Shown piece by piece: positions 34,340 to 47,100 of a stretch of 64,000 nucleotides of DNA. Location: positions 1,116,001 to 1,180,000 of the forward strand of contig BRON01000001.1 of the NCBI GenBank assembly GCA_024345305.1, given 5' to 3'. The position numbers were made by a program, and so were the translations under genes. Source of the stretch: Mrakia gelida (Eukaryota > Basidiomycota > Tremellomycetes > Cystofilobasidiales > Mrakiaceae). The notes beneath the pieces are model-generated. The model was not told the origin of the DNA and searched no databases. It saw nothing but the letters and a program-made list of their open reading frames with translations. The first letter of the stretch is position 1. Each line of letters opens with the position of its first letter.

Positions 34340-34650
34340 TCTAGATGTTACGTCGATAGATATCTCTCGTAGCGGTGGAGGGGAAGCGAGGAAAGGAAAC
34401 GAGAGCGAGCGAGGAGGAGATCGCGCGACGTCCCTCTTTCCTTCTGTCCACTCTTTTCTGCTTCGTTTCATGCCTCCACGTCCTAGCAAGCCATCCCTTA
34501 CCTCGTACAGTCAGCTTTTCATGTGTTTTCGCTGCTCTGCTGGTGTTTTTGTTGAGATACCGAAGCAGGGAAATGCGCAGAGGGAAGATGATCAATCCGC
34601 CTCGGCTTCGACCTTCGAGCTCGCCTTTCTTCTTCTCCTTCAACCTGTAC
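34340..34650 (+). other. Short intergenic region, URI1 / quinone oxidoreductase
   Basis: Just over 300 bases hold the URI1 3' end and the leader of the oxidoreductase. The last part is CT-rich. No gene seen. Confidence 0.5.
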
Positions 34651-36410
34651 ATGCTCCCAAGGATCCAAATCCGACTTCGCTTCCCTCTCACTTCCAACAT
34701 CAACCCTCACTTCCGTCGCACTCCTCTTCGAACCATGTCTACCATCCCAACCACCATGAAGGCTCTCCTCGTGAGTTCTCTCGAGAGAATCAAGCTCGGC
34801 CCATCTCTCCCTCCTTCGCTGACCTCTTTGGCCCCATTCTCTGACGCAGATCCACAAGCAAGGAGGTCCTGAGGAGATCAAGCTCGAGACTCTCCCTGTT
34901 CCTACTCTCGGAGAAGGGGAGGTCCTCGTTAAAGTCAACTATGGAGGAATCAACTTGTGAGCTCATTCATCCTCCTCCTCCTCCCGTTCGTCCTTCCGTC
35001 GTCCTGCCTGACCCTCCCCCGTTCGATCTCCTTCTGTTCACCTAGCATCGACACCTACCTCCGAGGTGGTCTCTACCCCGTCGCTCTTCCTTTCACGCTT
35101 GGTCAGGAAGCAGCTGGAACCATCGCCGCTATTCACGACTCCGTCAAGAGCTCGAATTCGAAGCTCACCGTCGGAGAGAGGGTCGTCGCTTACGTTGGAG
35201 GGTCGTACGCTGAATATGTCAAGGTCCCTGCTGGGAAGGTCTTCGTGAGTCCTGTAGCCTCCTTTGAGGATTGCGAGAATGAAGGAGGAGAGGGATGACA
35301 TGTTCGGAGGGAAGGAAAGAGCGCTCGAGCTCACACCATCTTCCCCTCCCTTCCCTTTCTGATTTTGTTTCGCTGCTCGCCAGGCCATCCCTTCAGGAGT
35401 CAAGACTAGCGAGGCTGCTGGAGTGCTTACTCAGGGTCTTACGGGTGAGCTCATCAACATCGTTTTGCTCAGACTTTGGCTTCGGGAGTCGAGCCGAAGC
35501 TCTCTCTGATCATCCCAACTCGAATCGCTCGAAACAGCTCTGACCATGCTTCGAGAGTCCCACCCTGTCAAGAAGGGAGACTGGATCGTCGTTCACGCTG
35601 CTGCTGGTGGGGTTGGATTGAACCTCTGTCAGGTGAGCTGGCCCGAAAACCTTCAAACTGATCTCGAAGGGGTCGGAGGAGGCAGACGTCGCGAAGCTCA
35701 CCTCCCTCCCATCGACTTTCCTCCCTCAGATCGCCTCCCACTTTGGAGCCCACGTCATCGGGACTACTTCAACGCTCGAGAAGGCCGAGCTGGCTCGACA
35801 GAACGGAGCTGAGATCGTCGTGGTTGATGGAAAGGAAGGAGAACTCCAAGCTGCTGTGAGTCAAGTCGAGTAGCGTCGAGTTTCGTCTTCGCCCTTTCTG
35901 ACCTTGGCACTTCGACGTCCCGCAGGTCGACAAAGCTACCAACGGACAAGGAGTCATCGCTATCTTCGATGGAGTGGGAAAGGCTACCTTCGAGGCCAAC
36001 TGGGGAATCCTCGCTCGAAAAGGAACCTTCGTTACCTGTGCGTCGTCGACGTCTCTCTTCTCTCTCTCGTCCTACGACGATCGCCTCTAACAAAGCTCGT
36101 TCTTCTCATCCTCCATTTTTTCGTAACAGTCGGTAACGCTAGTGGCCCTCCCCCGGAGTTCAGCCCTCTCAAGCTCGTCAAAGGGAACTGGAAGATCACT
36201 CGACCCACGCTCAACAACTTCATCTTCACGCCCGAGGAGTTCCACACCTACGCGTCTGAGCTCTTCCAGCTGATGCACGACGGACATGTCAAGCTTCTCA
36301 TCTCGCACGTCGCTCCGTTCACGGCGGAAGGGCTCGTCGAGGCGCACGCGTTGCTGACGGGGAGGAAGACGGTCGGGAAGCTGGTTGTTGAGGTGCTGAA
36401 GGACGAGTAG
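34651..36410 (+). CDS. ZTA1: NADPH:quinone oxidoreductase (zeta-crystallin type)
   Basis: Medium-chain reductase without zinc that reduces quinones with NADPH, as Zta1/QOR do in oxidative stress. From MSTIPTTMKALL (ATG 34735) the protein has about 330 residues, the family length. Seen blocks are EEIKLETLPVPTLGEGEVLV, GGINFIDTYLRGGLYPVALP, FTLGQEAAGTI and the Rossmann motif HAAAGGVGLNLCQIASHFGA, then TTSTLEKAELARQNGAE and FVTFGNASGPPP, the usual QOR ending region. An in-frame ATG 84 bases upstream (34651) adds a 28-residue leader with Arg at positions 4, 8, 10, 22, 23 and 27 and no acidic residue, which looks like a mitochondrial targeting peptide. I give the longer form; the shorter cytosolic form is equally possible and both may be made. 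About seven introns. Confidence 0.92.
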
Positions 36411-37128
36411 AGAGGGGAGGGAGGATAGATAGATAGTTAGTAAAGAGTCAGGGTATCGCAATGGAGATAACGATCTGCTGCTGGGGTTTGGAATGAGCGA
36501 GTGGGAGAAGGAAGGAACGAGAGCGAAACGTCTCGACGCGTCGACTCTCCCACTTTCTCCCTTTCTGGCCTCGTGAGTCGAATCAACGAGAAACAGAGCT
36601 TGTATCAGTGAAAAGATAAACAGACGAGTACATAGGTAGATGGAGGGAAAAGGCATAGATGAGGAAGGGAGGGCAGAACGTGTATGTGCGCGCGAAAAGA
36701 CAAGCGAGAAGGGAAAACAGAAACGAGAACGAGAACGAGAACGAGGACGATGCAAGAAAGAAGAGATGGGCGGAGCGTGTATCGAAGATGGGGGAGCAGG
36801 AGGGCTGATGCAAGATAGAAGCAGGGTGTTACAGTAAGACGAAAGAGATTGGAGGTAAGGTCGAAGAATCGAAGACGAGCAAGAACAAACGAAACGCGAG
36901 AGAAGGCGAACAAGAACGACGACGAGAGAACAAGACTGGAGGAGAGTTGAGACAGACGAGATCTATGGTAGGAGTACAGAAAGAGAGGAAGAGAGACGAA
37001 AGCGACTACCACCTCGCGAACTGGAACAGCTTCCTCAACCCTGCCGCCTTCTTTCCTCCTCCCGCTCCTCCCGCCTTGACGACCTTCTCGATCTGCTACT
37101 TCCTCGTCACCATCGCCGACTGCTGCTG
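36411..37128. other. Convergent intergenic region, quinone oxidoreductase / kinase
   Basis: About 720 bases of facing 3' ends. A short GATA microsatellite-like stretch (36427-36440) follows the oxidoreductase stop, and an (ACGAGA)n-like tract lies near 36720-36748. No gene seen. Confidence 0.5.
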
Positions 37129-39756
37129 CTAGACCACCACCAACAGCTTCAGGCCCTCTACTGCTGCATCCACTTCCTCGTCGGTAGGAGGAGCAGCAGC
37201 GACAGCCTTGCCCTTCCCTTTCCCCTTCCCTCCCGCAAACTCCGTCTCCTCCCCAACCTGCGTCTCCTCCGCCTCCATCATCGCCGGAGAAGACATCCTC
37301 TGCTTTAGTTTCGCTGACAGCTGGCTCGAGGTGGCCGAGGACGGGGTGGAGTGGTCGGCGACGTCCGTGGGGAAGAAGAGGCTGAGTCCAAGTCCGAGAC
37401 CAAGGACGGGAGGAGATCCGAGAGGAGAGAGTTGAGCGTCGAGCAGTTTGGCGAACGACGACGACGACTTGGCTTCCTCGAGGTTGGGCTTGGTCTTGGT
37501 GGGAGGAGAGAAAGAGCTGGAGGTGTCTTGGACGAGGGTTCGCGTGGATTTGGAGGAGGATTGGGAGGAGCGAGCCGTTTGGTCGGTCGGAGAGGGAGGA
37601 GGAGCGGGAGCCGGGAGGAGTTCGATCTCGGTGACCTCGTCGACGGATGGAGTATCGGGGAGGGCGTGGTCTTGGGGAAGAGGAGTGGCAAGAGGGGTGA
37701 GAGGGGTTGGGATGGGAGGGAGAGGAGCGTTGGGGGGAGGGGAGGGAGCGGCGAGGGAGGCGTAGGCTGGAAGTGGCGAGGGAGGAGCAGGTGCGTCCGT
37801 CGCGAGAGGAGTGTCCAGGGATGCGTCGGGAGTGATTTGGGGAACAGGTCGACGTCTGAGAAGAGGAAGGGAAGATCCGAGGTCAGACGTTTGGAGAGTT
37901 GAGGAATAACGAGAAGTTGCGAGGCACCTTGCCTCCTCAGCCCTCCTCGCATTCGCCTTGATCCTCTGAGCCCTCTCCTTCGCTCCGTGCGCAGCCTCGA
38001 ACTCCCCAACAACAGCCCTGACATGCTCTCCAGCCATCCTGATCTCGTCGTCCTCCATCGTCCACCTGGCGACACGCCTGACCATCTCACGGAGACGCCA
38101 AATAGAGACGCGTCGAACCGGATCGATCTCGAAGCAGGCTTTGAGGATCTCGTTGGTAGGGGAGGAGATGGGGAGGATCGTTTGAAGGAAGTCGGGATCT
38201 CGTAGGAAGGCGATGAAGGTGTCGTCGGTGCTCGAAGCTTGTCGCCAGCTGGAGCAAACGAAGAGAGAGAGATGAGTTCCGAGTCAGCGACGCGAGACTC
38301 GACGACATGAAAGCGAGAGCAAAAGGTGAACGAACGGGTTTCGACCGGTCGTCAGGTTGACGAGAATGACTCCCAGACTCCAGACATCGTTGGCGGAGGT
38401 GTTGTAAGAGACTGAACGAGATCCGAAGGAGAAGGAGAGGAGAGGTCAGAACGAGCACGCGAACGAGCGAGGGTGGACAAGAAGATGACGAGGAGAACGG
38501 ACCGGGACGAGAGAAGATCCCTCCTCGACATTCTGGAGACATGTAGAAAGTCGAACCTACGAGAAGAAAAGAAGGTCAGCGAGACAGTAAGAAGGGCCCA
38601 GACCACGAAGGGGAAACCAAACTCACCACACCCAAAGTCATGCGAGTCGACCTCCTCCGTGGCGAGACCGAAGTCAGCGAGCATGAGATGCGATCCTCCC
38701 TCAGCGCAGAGGATGTTCTCGGGTTTCAGGTCTCGATGGTAGACCTGGAGAGGGAGAGGGCAAGAGAAGCACCACGCGTCAGATTGATCTTTTCTCTCGT
38801 CATCTCGACGACTCGAGCGAAACGAACTCACTCCGAGCTGGTGGCAGTGGTCGACGGCGTCGATGAGCTGAAGGAAGACTGAGCTGATGAGAGGATCGTT
38901 CCCGAGGTATCGATGATGTTCCGTGATCATGCCAAAGAGGTCGCCGTCCGAGACGTCTGCACCAGGAAGAGGAGGGAACCGAGACCAAGGTCAGTCGTCG
39001 CGAAGCTCATCTTTCTCCTTCTCTCACTCGGATCTTCTTCCTTTCCGTCCTTGAGGGTACTCACAGTCGAGAAGACAGTACACGACCTCAGGAGTCTGGA
39101 TCACTCGTTGAAGGGTAACGACGGAAGGATGGGAGGAGGCTCGACGATGGAGAGCGAGCTCCCGCCGGAGGAACTTCCGTTGTCGAGAGTCGAGTCCGAC
39201 GTCGTTGAGACATTTGATTGCTGTAGAAGTGAAGAGGCGAGGATCAGCTGTCTAGTACTTCGAGAGAGGAAGAGAGAGAAAGCCAGGAAGGCGTGAGAAA
39301 AGGGGAGGAAAAGGACGAACCGAGATAAGTCGGCTCCGGAGCTTCTCTGTCGAGAGCGAGGACGACGACCCCGAACGCTCCAACTCCCAGCACAGACATG
39401 AAGATATACCTCCCGTTGTCGATAACGTTTCCGACAAGATGCTTGTAGTCGCTGGTTGGAGAGGGAGCGGACGACGTTTTGATGGAGGAGAAGGAAGTGG
39501 GTGGGAGGTGGGAGGGAAGAGAAGGTCGGTGGTTTGGTCGAGGGGGTTTCTTGGGCGAGGGGGGGACGGGAGAAGAAGACGAGGGAAGTTTGGGCGAGAG
39601 GGAGAGCGAGGCTCGAGACTTCCGTTTTGTTTGTAAGGGGGAGGGGGTTGGTTTGGTTGAGAGGGGAGAACGATAGGAAAAGGTCCCTTGAACGAGAGAG
39701 GTGTGGTTGTTTGAGGGAAGGAAGGAAGGAAAGTGAAGTGTGTGCTTCATCCTCAT
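37129..39756 (-). CDS. Ran1/Ksp1/Vhs1-like serine/threonine protein kinase
   Basis: Predicted Ser/Thr kinase of the fungal Ran1 (Pat1)/Ksp1/Vhs1 group, which links nutrient state to growth and meiosis. The kinase domain is complete: Gly loop LGVGAFGVVVLA, catalytic lysine in AIKCLNDVG, DLFGMITEH, catalytic loop YHRDLKPENILC, ADFGLATEEVDSHDFGCGSTF, YMSPE and SANDVWSLGVILVNLTTGRNPW. The N-tail of about 110 residues is basic and Ser/Pro-rich. The C-terminal region of about 320 residues is disordered, with Pro-rich runs and an end GLKLLVVV*. The intron after LDREAPEPTYL has a GTTCGT donor. ATG at 39756 (MRMKHT) is the first in the open exon. It is divergent from the His-rich membrane protein gene. 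The group assignment rests on motif style, so Ran1 versus Ksp1 remains open. Confidence 0.87.
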
Positions 39757-41011
39757 GGAACGCCCATGAGAAGTCTGAGATCGAACTGTGAATGAGTCTG
39801 GGCCTCAGGAACGAGAGAGCGCAAGGAACGAGGGAGAGGAGGGGATTGAAAGGCAGTCGCCCGCAAAGCCCTCAGTGCGAACCCAAATGCGGGACCAGAC
39901 CGACCCTACTAGACCTGAAAGAGAAGAACTCTAGAGTGGAAGCTAGAGACGAGAATTGGGGATCAGACTGATTGAAGAAAAGTCGGGTCGGAAGGAGTCG
40001 AGGAGGTGAGAGGAGGGAGGGAGGGAGGGAGGCAGGGATGTTGGAACGGCAAAGCGAAGAAACGCCTCTTCGAAGGCTCGTCGAGGATGGCTTGAAACCT
40101 TGTCGACGAACGAAGAGGCCGACAGGTGTGACCATCGATATCTGGTGGAGGAGCGGTGTGTATCGACGAGTGGGAGAAGGCTGAGAGAGGTCGAAGGGAG
40201 AGGGGAGGGAGGAAGGAAGGCGGAGCGTCGACGTGCTGATCGAGGAAGGGAAGAGTCGTCGAAGGAGGACAGCCTTTGGAAGGTTCGTGAAGGGAAAGGA
40301 GTAGGTTGCAAGTCGATAAAGGTGCTGTGACAGGTAAAATGAGCGAGACTGGCGAAGAGAGGAGGGAAGCAGATGGGAGCAGGACGCAAGGGAGGGGGAC
40401 GAAACGGTGAGCTCGACTCTTTCGACATCTTCCGTCTCGACGGCGACGAGCCAAGAATGGAAGGTCTTCTTTCAGCTCCCTCGACATCTCGACGCCCACA
40501 GCTCACTCTCGCATCGAACACCATCTATCCTCAAGCGGACCAACCCATCGAAACCTGAGCTCGACGTCCTCATCCCCGTCTCCTCCTCCCTTCAATCCCT
40601 CGGCTTCACCTCTCCTTCCGCCCCTCCACTCCTCTCCTTCAACCTCTTGTTATCCATCAGCGGACATGGGCTCGTGCTGTCGTAGGTCTGAGTTGGAAGC
40701 TTCGACTGGCCGGGACTTACAGCAGCAGGAGAAGGAGGTCGACCAGAGCTCACCTTCAACCGTGAGCTCGAGTCGACCTCGGTCTCCCCCTCTTCCCCAT
40801 CTGTTGTTCGCGCGATCTCGTTATCGGCAACTCGGGAAGACGCTGGCTTGGTATCTGGACGTCGAATGGGAACGAAGAAACTCAGCCGAGGTCCAGCAGA
40901 TCAGATTGATTGCCTCGGTTGAGAGATCTTGAACGCTGAAGAGCAACATCAGTTTCAGCCCTCTTTTCACTCTTCTCTCCTCACCCTCACCTTCACCTTC
41001 GCTCTTCAACC
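39757..41011. promoter_or_regulatory. Divergent intergenic region, kinase / His-rich membrane protein
   Basis: About 1.25 kb between two divergent genes. It includes a GGA-rich stretch (about 40005-40040) and a CT-rich stretch before 41011. An open frame at 40407-40685 and one at 40666-40932 overlap the likely leader; neither looks like a known protein, though upstream ORFs are possible. Confidence 0.45.
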
Positions 41012-43492
41012 ATGTCCAAGTCCTTCCAAGGAAATGAATACCTTCCAGTTCCCACCACCACCGCTGGGCCCATCGCTCTCGAGACCACTGCCTCGCCCGT
41101 CAAGAACGACCATCGAATCAAGAAGCTCGTCGGATTCGCTCTCGTCGCTCTCCTCTTCCTCGTCGCTGGGAAGGTCGGATCAGACTTCGTCGGACGAGAG
41201 TCTTCGAAGGGACTCTGGAGTGGAGAGCACGCCCATGGATGGAAGGGACATCACCTTGAACACGGCGTTCACGCTGCTGGAGCTGGAGTCGAGGTCCGTT
41301 GCAGCCTTTTCATTCGCTCGTTGTCGTTTTCCTTTTCCTTGTCTTCGCTGACTTCCCTCCTTCTTCGCAAAACAGTCTTACCTCTCCCTCCCTACTACGG
41401 CTGCCGTCCTCTCCGTCGGAGGCGACCTCACGCTCGACGTCCCTGCTCACTCCAAGTCCATCGTCGTTCACCTCGACGACGCTTCGGTCGACGCGCAACT
41501 TTCCTTCGTCAACAACGTCGATCTTCCCAAGGGAACTGCCGCTCAAATCCTCGTCGAGAAGGTTTTCAAGGGAGAGGTCGTCGTCGCTTCTACCCCCGAG
41601 GAGGCGATCAAGGTGATTGATGGAGCGAACGAAGGTGTTGTTGGTCTCGTTTTCGTGAGTCCTCCGTTCTCGTTCTTTCCCTTTCGCTTTGTCGCCTCCC
41701 CAAAACAGACAAAGACTGACTCATCTCCGTTCGCATCCCGCTCTCTGGTCATACAGGCTGCCTCCTCCATCCCCACCTCCTACCTCATCACCATCTCCCT
41801 CTCCTCTCGAAAGGAACGAGGACCTCCCGTCTCCCTCGTCGCGCACGGAGCTTCCCTCACCCTCCCCTCCTCCGTGGACCTCGAAGGATTCAAGTTCGAC
41901 AGGTTCTCGCTCAGCCCAGCTGCCGAACACACCATCTCGATCAAGGTTCGTCGCGCTCTTTTTTCGCGCTCCTTTGAGTTGTGCTTGGAACCTCGGGGGA
42001 GGGAGGTCGAGAGGGAGGCACGTCCTGTTTCCGAGGCGAAGAAGGACTGAACCAACCAATCGCGCTTCTCCCTCGCAGAACCTTCACGCCAACAAGGGAA
42101 AGATAGTTCTCGCCGGAGGAGGATCTATCGTTGGGTCTTTCAACGTTTCGGAGGCGCTGATCTTGAAGACGGAGGTCGGCGATGTTTTCGGTTCGTCTTT
42201 CCCTTCTCGCTTTCTCTTCTCTCCCCTCCCCTCCCCTCACGCCGTCTTCGGTCGCTCGGGTGCGAGACAGAGTGACTGAAATATTGGTTTCTTCTTCATC
42301 TCAGCCAACGTCTCGATCCATGCTCCTCACCACAAGTCTCACAAGCACAACAAGGACGCGTCGTGGTCGAAGAAGATGGAGGACGTCGAGGGTGAGCTCT
42401 CCACTCCTGTTTTTCCTCATCCTTATCGTCCCTACATCTATGTACGATCTACTTCTCCGTGCTTCCTGAGCGCTGATCCGGACTTCCCTCTTTTCGTTGT
42501 TGCTCGATCCTCAGCTCGACACGCTCATCACCACTCGCACGACGGATCTTCTGCTGCCGCTACTGGAGAGGAGCCTCACCATGGACATCCTGCTCACGGA
42601 CCTTCCGGACTTGGAGAATTCAAGGTCATCGTCAAGAACACCATCGGAGAGATCAACCTCCAGTTCGTCGACGAGAAGATCTCAAAGTTCACTCAACTTC
42701 ACGCGAAGGCCTTCAGCGAGATCGCTGGTTCGATTCAGATCGGTGTTCTTCCTGGGTTCAAAGGATTCGTGAGTACCCTCACCTTCGAGATCTTGTCTCC
42801 TTTCTCCGTCGTTCGTCGAAGGCACCTTGAGAGATCTCGTGCTGACTTGATCGTTTTCATCTCGCGCTCCCTTCCCCGTCGCTCAGTTCCTCGAGAAGTC
42901 TCAGGACGGTGTCCTCTGCTATGAGCACCCTTCCAACACCGAGATCAAAATCGTCAAGAACATCATCGATGGGTGAGATCCGCCACTCTCTCTTTCTTTT
43001 CCGTCCGAGTCGTCGCGACGCGTCTCCGAAGAGTCTGAACTGACTCCTCGCCTCCTCGCTCCTTACCTTCTGCTCAGGCCTGGAGGTCTCGTCAAAGGGC
43101 TTGTAGGACCTCATCCCGCTTGGAACCTCACCGGAGTCGCTCACCAGGAGATCGAGACGGAGAAGAACGGACTTCAACACCAGCACCGCGAGCATCATCA
43201 CCACAAAGAGGACGCCTCCGTCTCCACCTCCGAGCACTCTCATCATCACTCCCACCACCAGAAGGGAGAAGAGCTGGCTTCCGACTCGGCTCACCCTCAC
43301 CATCACCACTCTCACGGGGAGGAGGTCGCGTCGACATCGACTTCCGAATCGAAGCACCACCATCATCACGACGACGCGAACCTCAACGAGAAGCACGATG
43401 GACCCCCCTCCGACCACACTGGACCTCATCCCGGATACGGCTTCGTTGGAGGGTTCGCTGGAGCTGGAAAGGTCGACATCGTCTTCCTCTAG
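41012..43492 (+). CDS. Histidine-rich type II membrane protein, family unknown
   Basis: I do not recognise a named function. The protein has about 590 residues: a 38-residue cytoplasmic tail (MSKSFQGNEYLPVPTTT), one membrane anchor (KLVGFALVALLFLVAGKVG), then a large outer domain. The outer domain has repeated short beta-type stretches (GDLTLDVPAHSKSIVVHL, KIVLAGGGSIVGSFNVSE, LILKTEVGDVFANVSIHA), which resemble the beta-helix repeats of DUF4097-type adhesin-like proteins. Two regions are very rich in His: HHKSHKHNKD with RHAHHHSHDG, and a C-terminal part with many HHH runs (HREHHHHKED, HSHHHSHHQKGE, PHHHHSHGEE, KHHHHHDD). These could bind Zn, Cu or Ni. About nine exons; two introns have GTTCGT donors (41946, 42191). 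Stop at 43490-43492. Role in metal handling or at the cell wall is inference. Confidence 0.85.
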
Positions 43493-44180
43493 TTCGCGTG
43501 GTGCTCGTCTTCCCTCTTTTTTTTGGGCCGTCGTTTTGACTCTCGCGTCTTCTTGGTCTCGATCTCCTTCTGGAAGTTTTTCCACTGGTAGACAGTTTTT
43601 CGATCTCTTCATGTGGATACTTGAGTGCTTGGGAATATCTGTTTGGAATGTTTGGACGAGCGTTTCGAGTCAAAACATGCAAATTCCTGCCCTTTCCTTC
43701 GTTGGCTCAACCTTCCTGAGAACTTCCGTCTTGGCCTTTCCTCACCGCGCTCAAGTATACTTCTCTTCCTGGGAGATCGTCCAGTCCTCGCCGTACATAT
43801 CGTGAGTGTCCAAGACTGAGGAAAACTTTCTTCAGCGCATGAAACTCTGTGGGGGCTCGGGCGAAACAGGAGAAGGGCGACGGCTGACCGTCGAAGTTGA
43901 TGTCTAGCTTGCTTCCTCGCCCTCGCTTCTTCCTCAACCGCCACCATCGAAGCCAGAAAGCTTTTTACCGCTCCCTCGAGCTTGCCAGCACCCACACCTA
44001 CCCCTACTACGTCAGTCCTAGAGGCAGAGAAATAGACCGCTGCGAACGTTCTAGCGGAATCTCGAACTCGGTTGAAAGGGAGCCCAATCCGACGAGGAAG
44101 CTGAACTCTTCCCTTCCTTCCCCCTTCCCCCTTCGCCCTTCCCTCCTTCCTCTCTGGATCTCAGCACGCCTCAGGAATCG
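43493..44180 (+). other. Intergenic region, His-rich protein / Zn2Cys6 factor
   Basis: About 690 bases. The left part is T-rich and is the likely 3' end of the His-rich gene; the right part is the leader of the transcription factor, ending in a CT-rich tract. No gene seen. Confidence 0.5.
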
Positions 44181-47100
44181 ATGCCTAAAGAACACTTCGA
44201 CCCCAATGGCTCAGAATCATCCGCCAAGAAGAAGCCCGACAAACCTGCTCGAGTCAGGAATAAGTCGTGTCTCGAGGTGAGCTTTCCGCTTTCCCTTCCC
44301 TTTCCTCTCGCGCCGTCCCTTCGACGCCCAGGTCTACTGGAGCCACAGCATCTGATACCGACCCTTTTTGCCCTTCCTATCCAGTGTCGACGTAGGAAGC
44401 TGAAGGTTCGTCATCCCTACCCGTTCGAGAGGACAGGATGCGAGGTGATGATCCTCTCGAAGCTGACCTCCGTCCGACTTCTCGCTCTTGCCCTCGACCC
44501 TCTTTTTCGTTTCCCTCTCCTTTCTCCCACCTCCCCCTCGTCCCCTCGTAACACAGTGCGATGCAGTCCATCCAGTATGCGGAACCTGTCTTCGAAGCTA
44601 CAACCATGTCCTCCGTTCGTCCAAATCTCCTCCTCGTCTCCCTTGTTCCTCTCGCTCGTTCAAATGAACGGCTTATCGAACTCTCTTCCTCCTTGTTGTT
44701 TTTCCTCCCTCAGAACATCTCCCAGCCGATCAAGAGCCTCCACCCTATCCCCACTGCACCTTCGAAGAGGGCTACGACTTCTCCTCCCCTTCAACGAGTC
44801 GATCCACTGGACACGCCGCAACTGGTCCCAAAAGAGGGAAGGTCGGACAGCTCGAAAGTCGCATCAGCCAACTCGAAGGGATGCTCAAGGTTTCTGGGAC
44901 TCGAGATGGATCTGAGGCGTACGAGGAGCCTAGTGGACGTAACTCGACGAGCTCAGGGTCGGGGATGGGTCCTTTCTCGGGTGGAAGAGGAGGAGGAGGA
45001 GGCGACGCGTCCCGTCACGGAAGATCGAACTCTGGAACGGAGGGCTGGCGATCTGGTGTTGTAGATCCCAGTCCGCTAGGATCGAGCTTCCCTGTTCCTG
45101 GTCAGGAGTTTTCGAACCTCTCCCTCAACCAACAGTCCTTCGGATCCGACCTCATCAATCCTTCCTCCCTCAACAACAACCCATCTCTTCCTCACTATCT
45201 TTCGAACCCAAATCTCCCACCGAACCTCTTCCCATCCAACTCCTTCCAACCCGAAGGATCCACTTCTCCATATCCTCCTTCCTCTCCCTATTCTCAACAA
45301 CAACCCAATGGCTCGCAGTGGTACTCCCTTCCGAGCTCGTCCACCTCTTCCTTCAACTCCAACGGCGTTTCCTCCTTCGCCTCCACCCCAGCGAGCACGA
45401 ATCCACCCTGGTCTTTCCATAATCCCAACTCCACATCTTCCGGAAACCCTCCACTCCAACAACCGATCTACGACACCTTCCCACCCGAATTCCACGACAC
45501 CTTCCCTCCGACTCGACCTCCTCCTCCCCAACCCACCTTCACGTCACCAGAACCGATGGAACAACCACCACCAGCACCAATCTGGCAGCCGAGGATGGAC
45601 GAGTCTATGAACCCACCTCGGCGACAGTCAAGTGGTGCACGAGTCGACGAGTTCGTCGAGGAGGAGCCTCTCTGGTCGGGAGGAGCCGGATCGATGAACG
45701 AGCCATCTCAGGCCTATGGACAACCTCAGATCGCTCAGAACGGAGTGACGGATCTGCCAGAGATCGAGGACGAGTACCTTCTTCAACTCTTGTGGCCAGG
45801 GTAAGTTCACTTTCGTGTCTCTTCGTCGATTTTTCTCTCGAGGGACGAGCGAAGGACGCGACTTCGTTGGCTGACCATCCTTCCCCTTCCGTCTCGTTCA
45901 GATGGCCACCTCACCTCCCCAGCCCAGGAAAGCTCGAACACATCATCCAGGTCTTCTTCAACAAGGTTCCCTTCGCAACAGAACTGCTCAACAAGCCCAG
46001 GTTTCTGAGTCGCCTCGCTCTCCCTCCCACGCACAAGGATTTCCCTCATCCTGGTGAGCTTCGCCTTCGTTTCCCTCTTCTCGCTCGCCCCATCGCTCAT
46101 CCTAACCTTTATCCCTTCCATCAGCTCTCCTGCACGCCATCTGCTCCTGCACTGCAAGAGTATGTCCCTTCGCCCCCTCGTCTCGTTCGCGCTCGAAGCC
46201 AAGCTCACCTTCCGCCTTCGCTCTTCTTCTCGACGCGCTTTTGCATCGAATCTAGTACCTTCCGGATCTTCAACTCGTCCCTGCCGAATCAGTCTTTCGT
46301 CCCATCACCTTCTGCGACAAGAGGAACGAGTTCGAGCCCGAGCAGCTGCCTTGTTGGAACGGATTCGGAAAGAAGCCCGCCAACACGACGCGTCTGATCG
46401 ACGAGGACTTCGTGAGTCGAACTTCCTCCAATAGGCCCTCGATGAACCCCAGCCTCGAAAGCTCACTCGTTCTTCCTCGTCTCATCTCAGGGCGAGATCC
46501 ATCACCGCTGGGGAACACTTTATGTCGAGAAAGGGAAGACGAACGCGGGAGAGTGGTTCCCTTTGGTTCAAGCCCTGTTCCTGCTCGCTCAGTACGCCCA
46601 TCAGCACTCGCTATGGGTGGTCGGATGGCTGCACATGTCTTTGATGGGAAGGTGAGCTCGCTTTCCTCACTCATCTCGTTCGTTTCGCCCGCGCTCACCC
46701 ACTTCTCCTCTCCCTCGCCTCGCTCAGATTCGTGATCCCTCTCGGTCTCAACGCTCGCCCCTTCCACGCCAGGATGACTCTCTCGGTCACTCGAGATCTG
46801 CTGCTGCCTCCTGCCGAAGACGACATCGAGAGGTTGGAGCGAGCAAACCTCTTTTGGCTTGTGTGAGCTCGACTTCGTTCTCCGTCGCCTTCACCGTCGC
46901 CCAATCTGACCTCTCATCTTCGTTCTTCCAATCTCAGGCTCTGTCAAGATACCTACTCGTCAACGGCTTCGGGATGGCAAGGAATCCTTGACGGTCACGA
47001 TCTGGTGAGCTTCGATCCCGCTTCATCAAGGACGTGTCGAGCCCAGAAACGAGCTCGTTCTGACACTTCGCTCCTTCTCTGCAGTTCCTCGGACTTCCAA

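Noticed and set aside
40407..40932. Two overlapping open frames before the His-rich gene
   Set aside because: They lie in its probable leader and resemble no protein; kept only as possible upstream ORFs.
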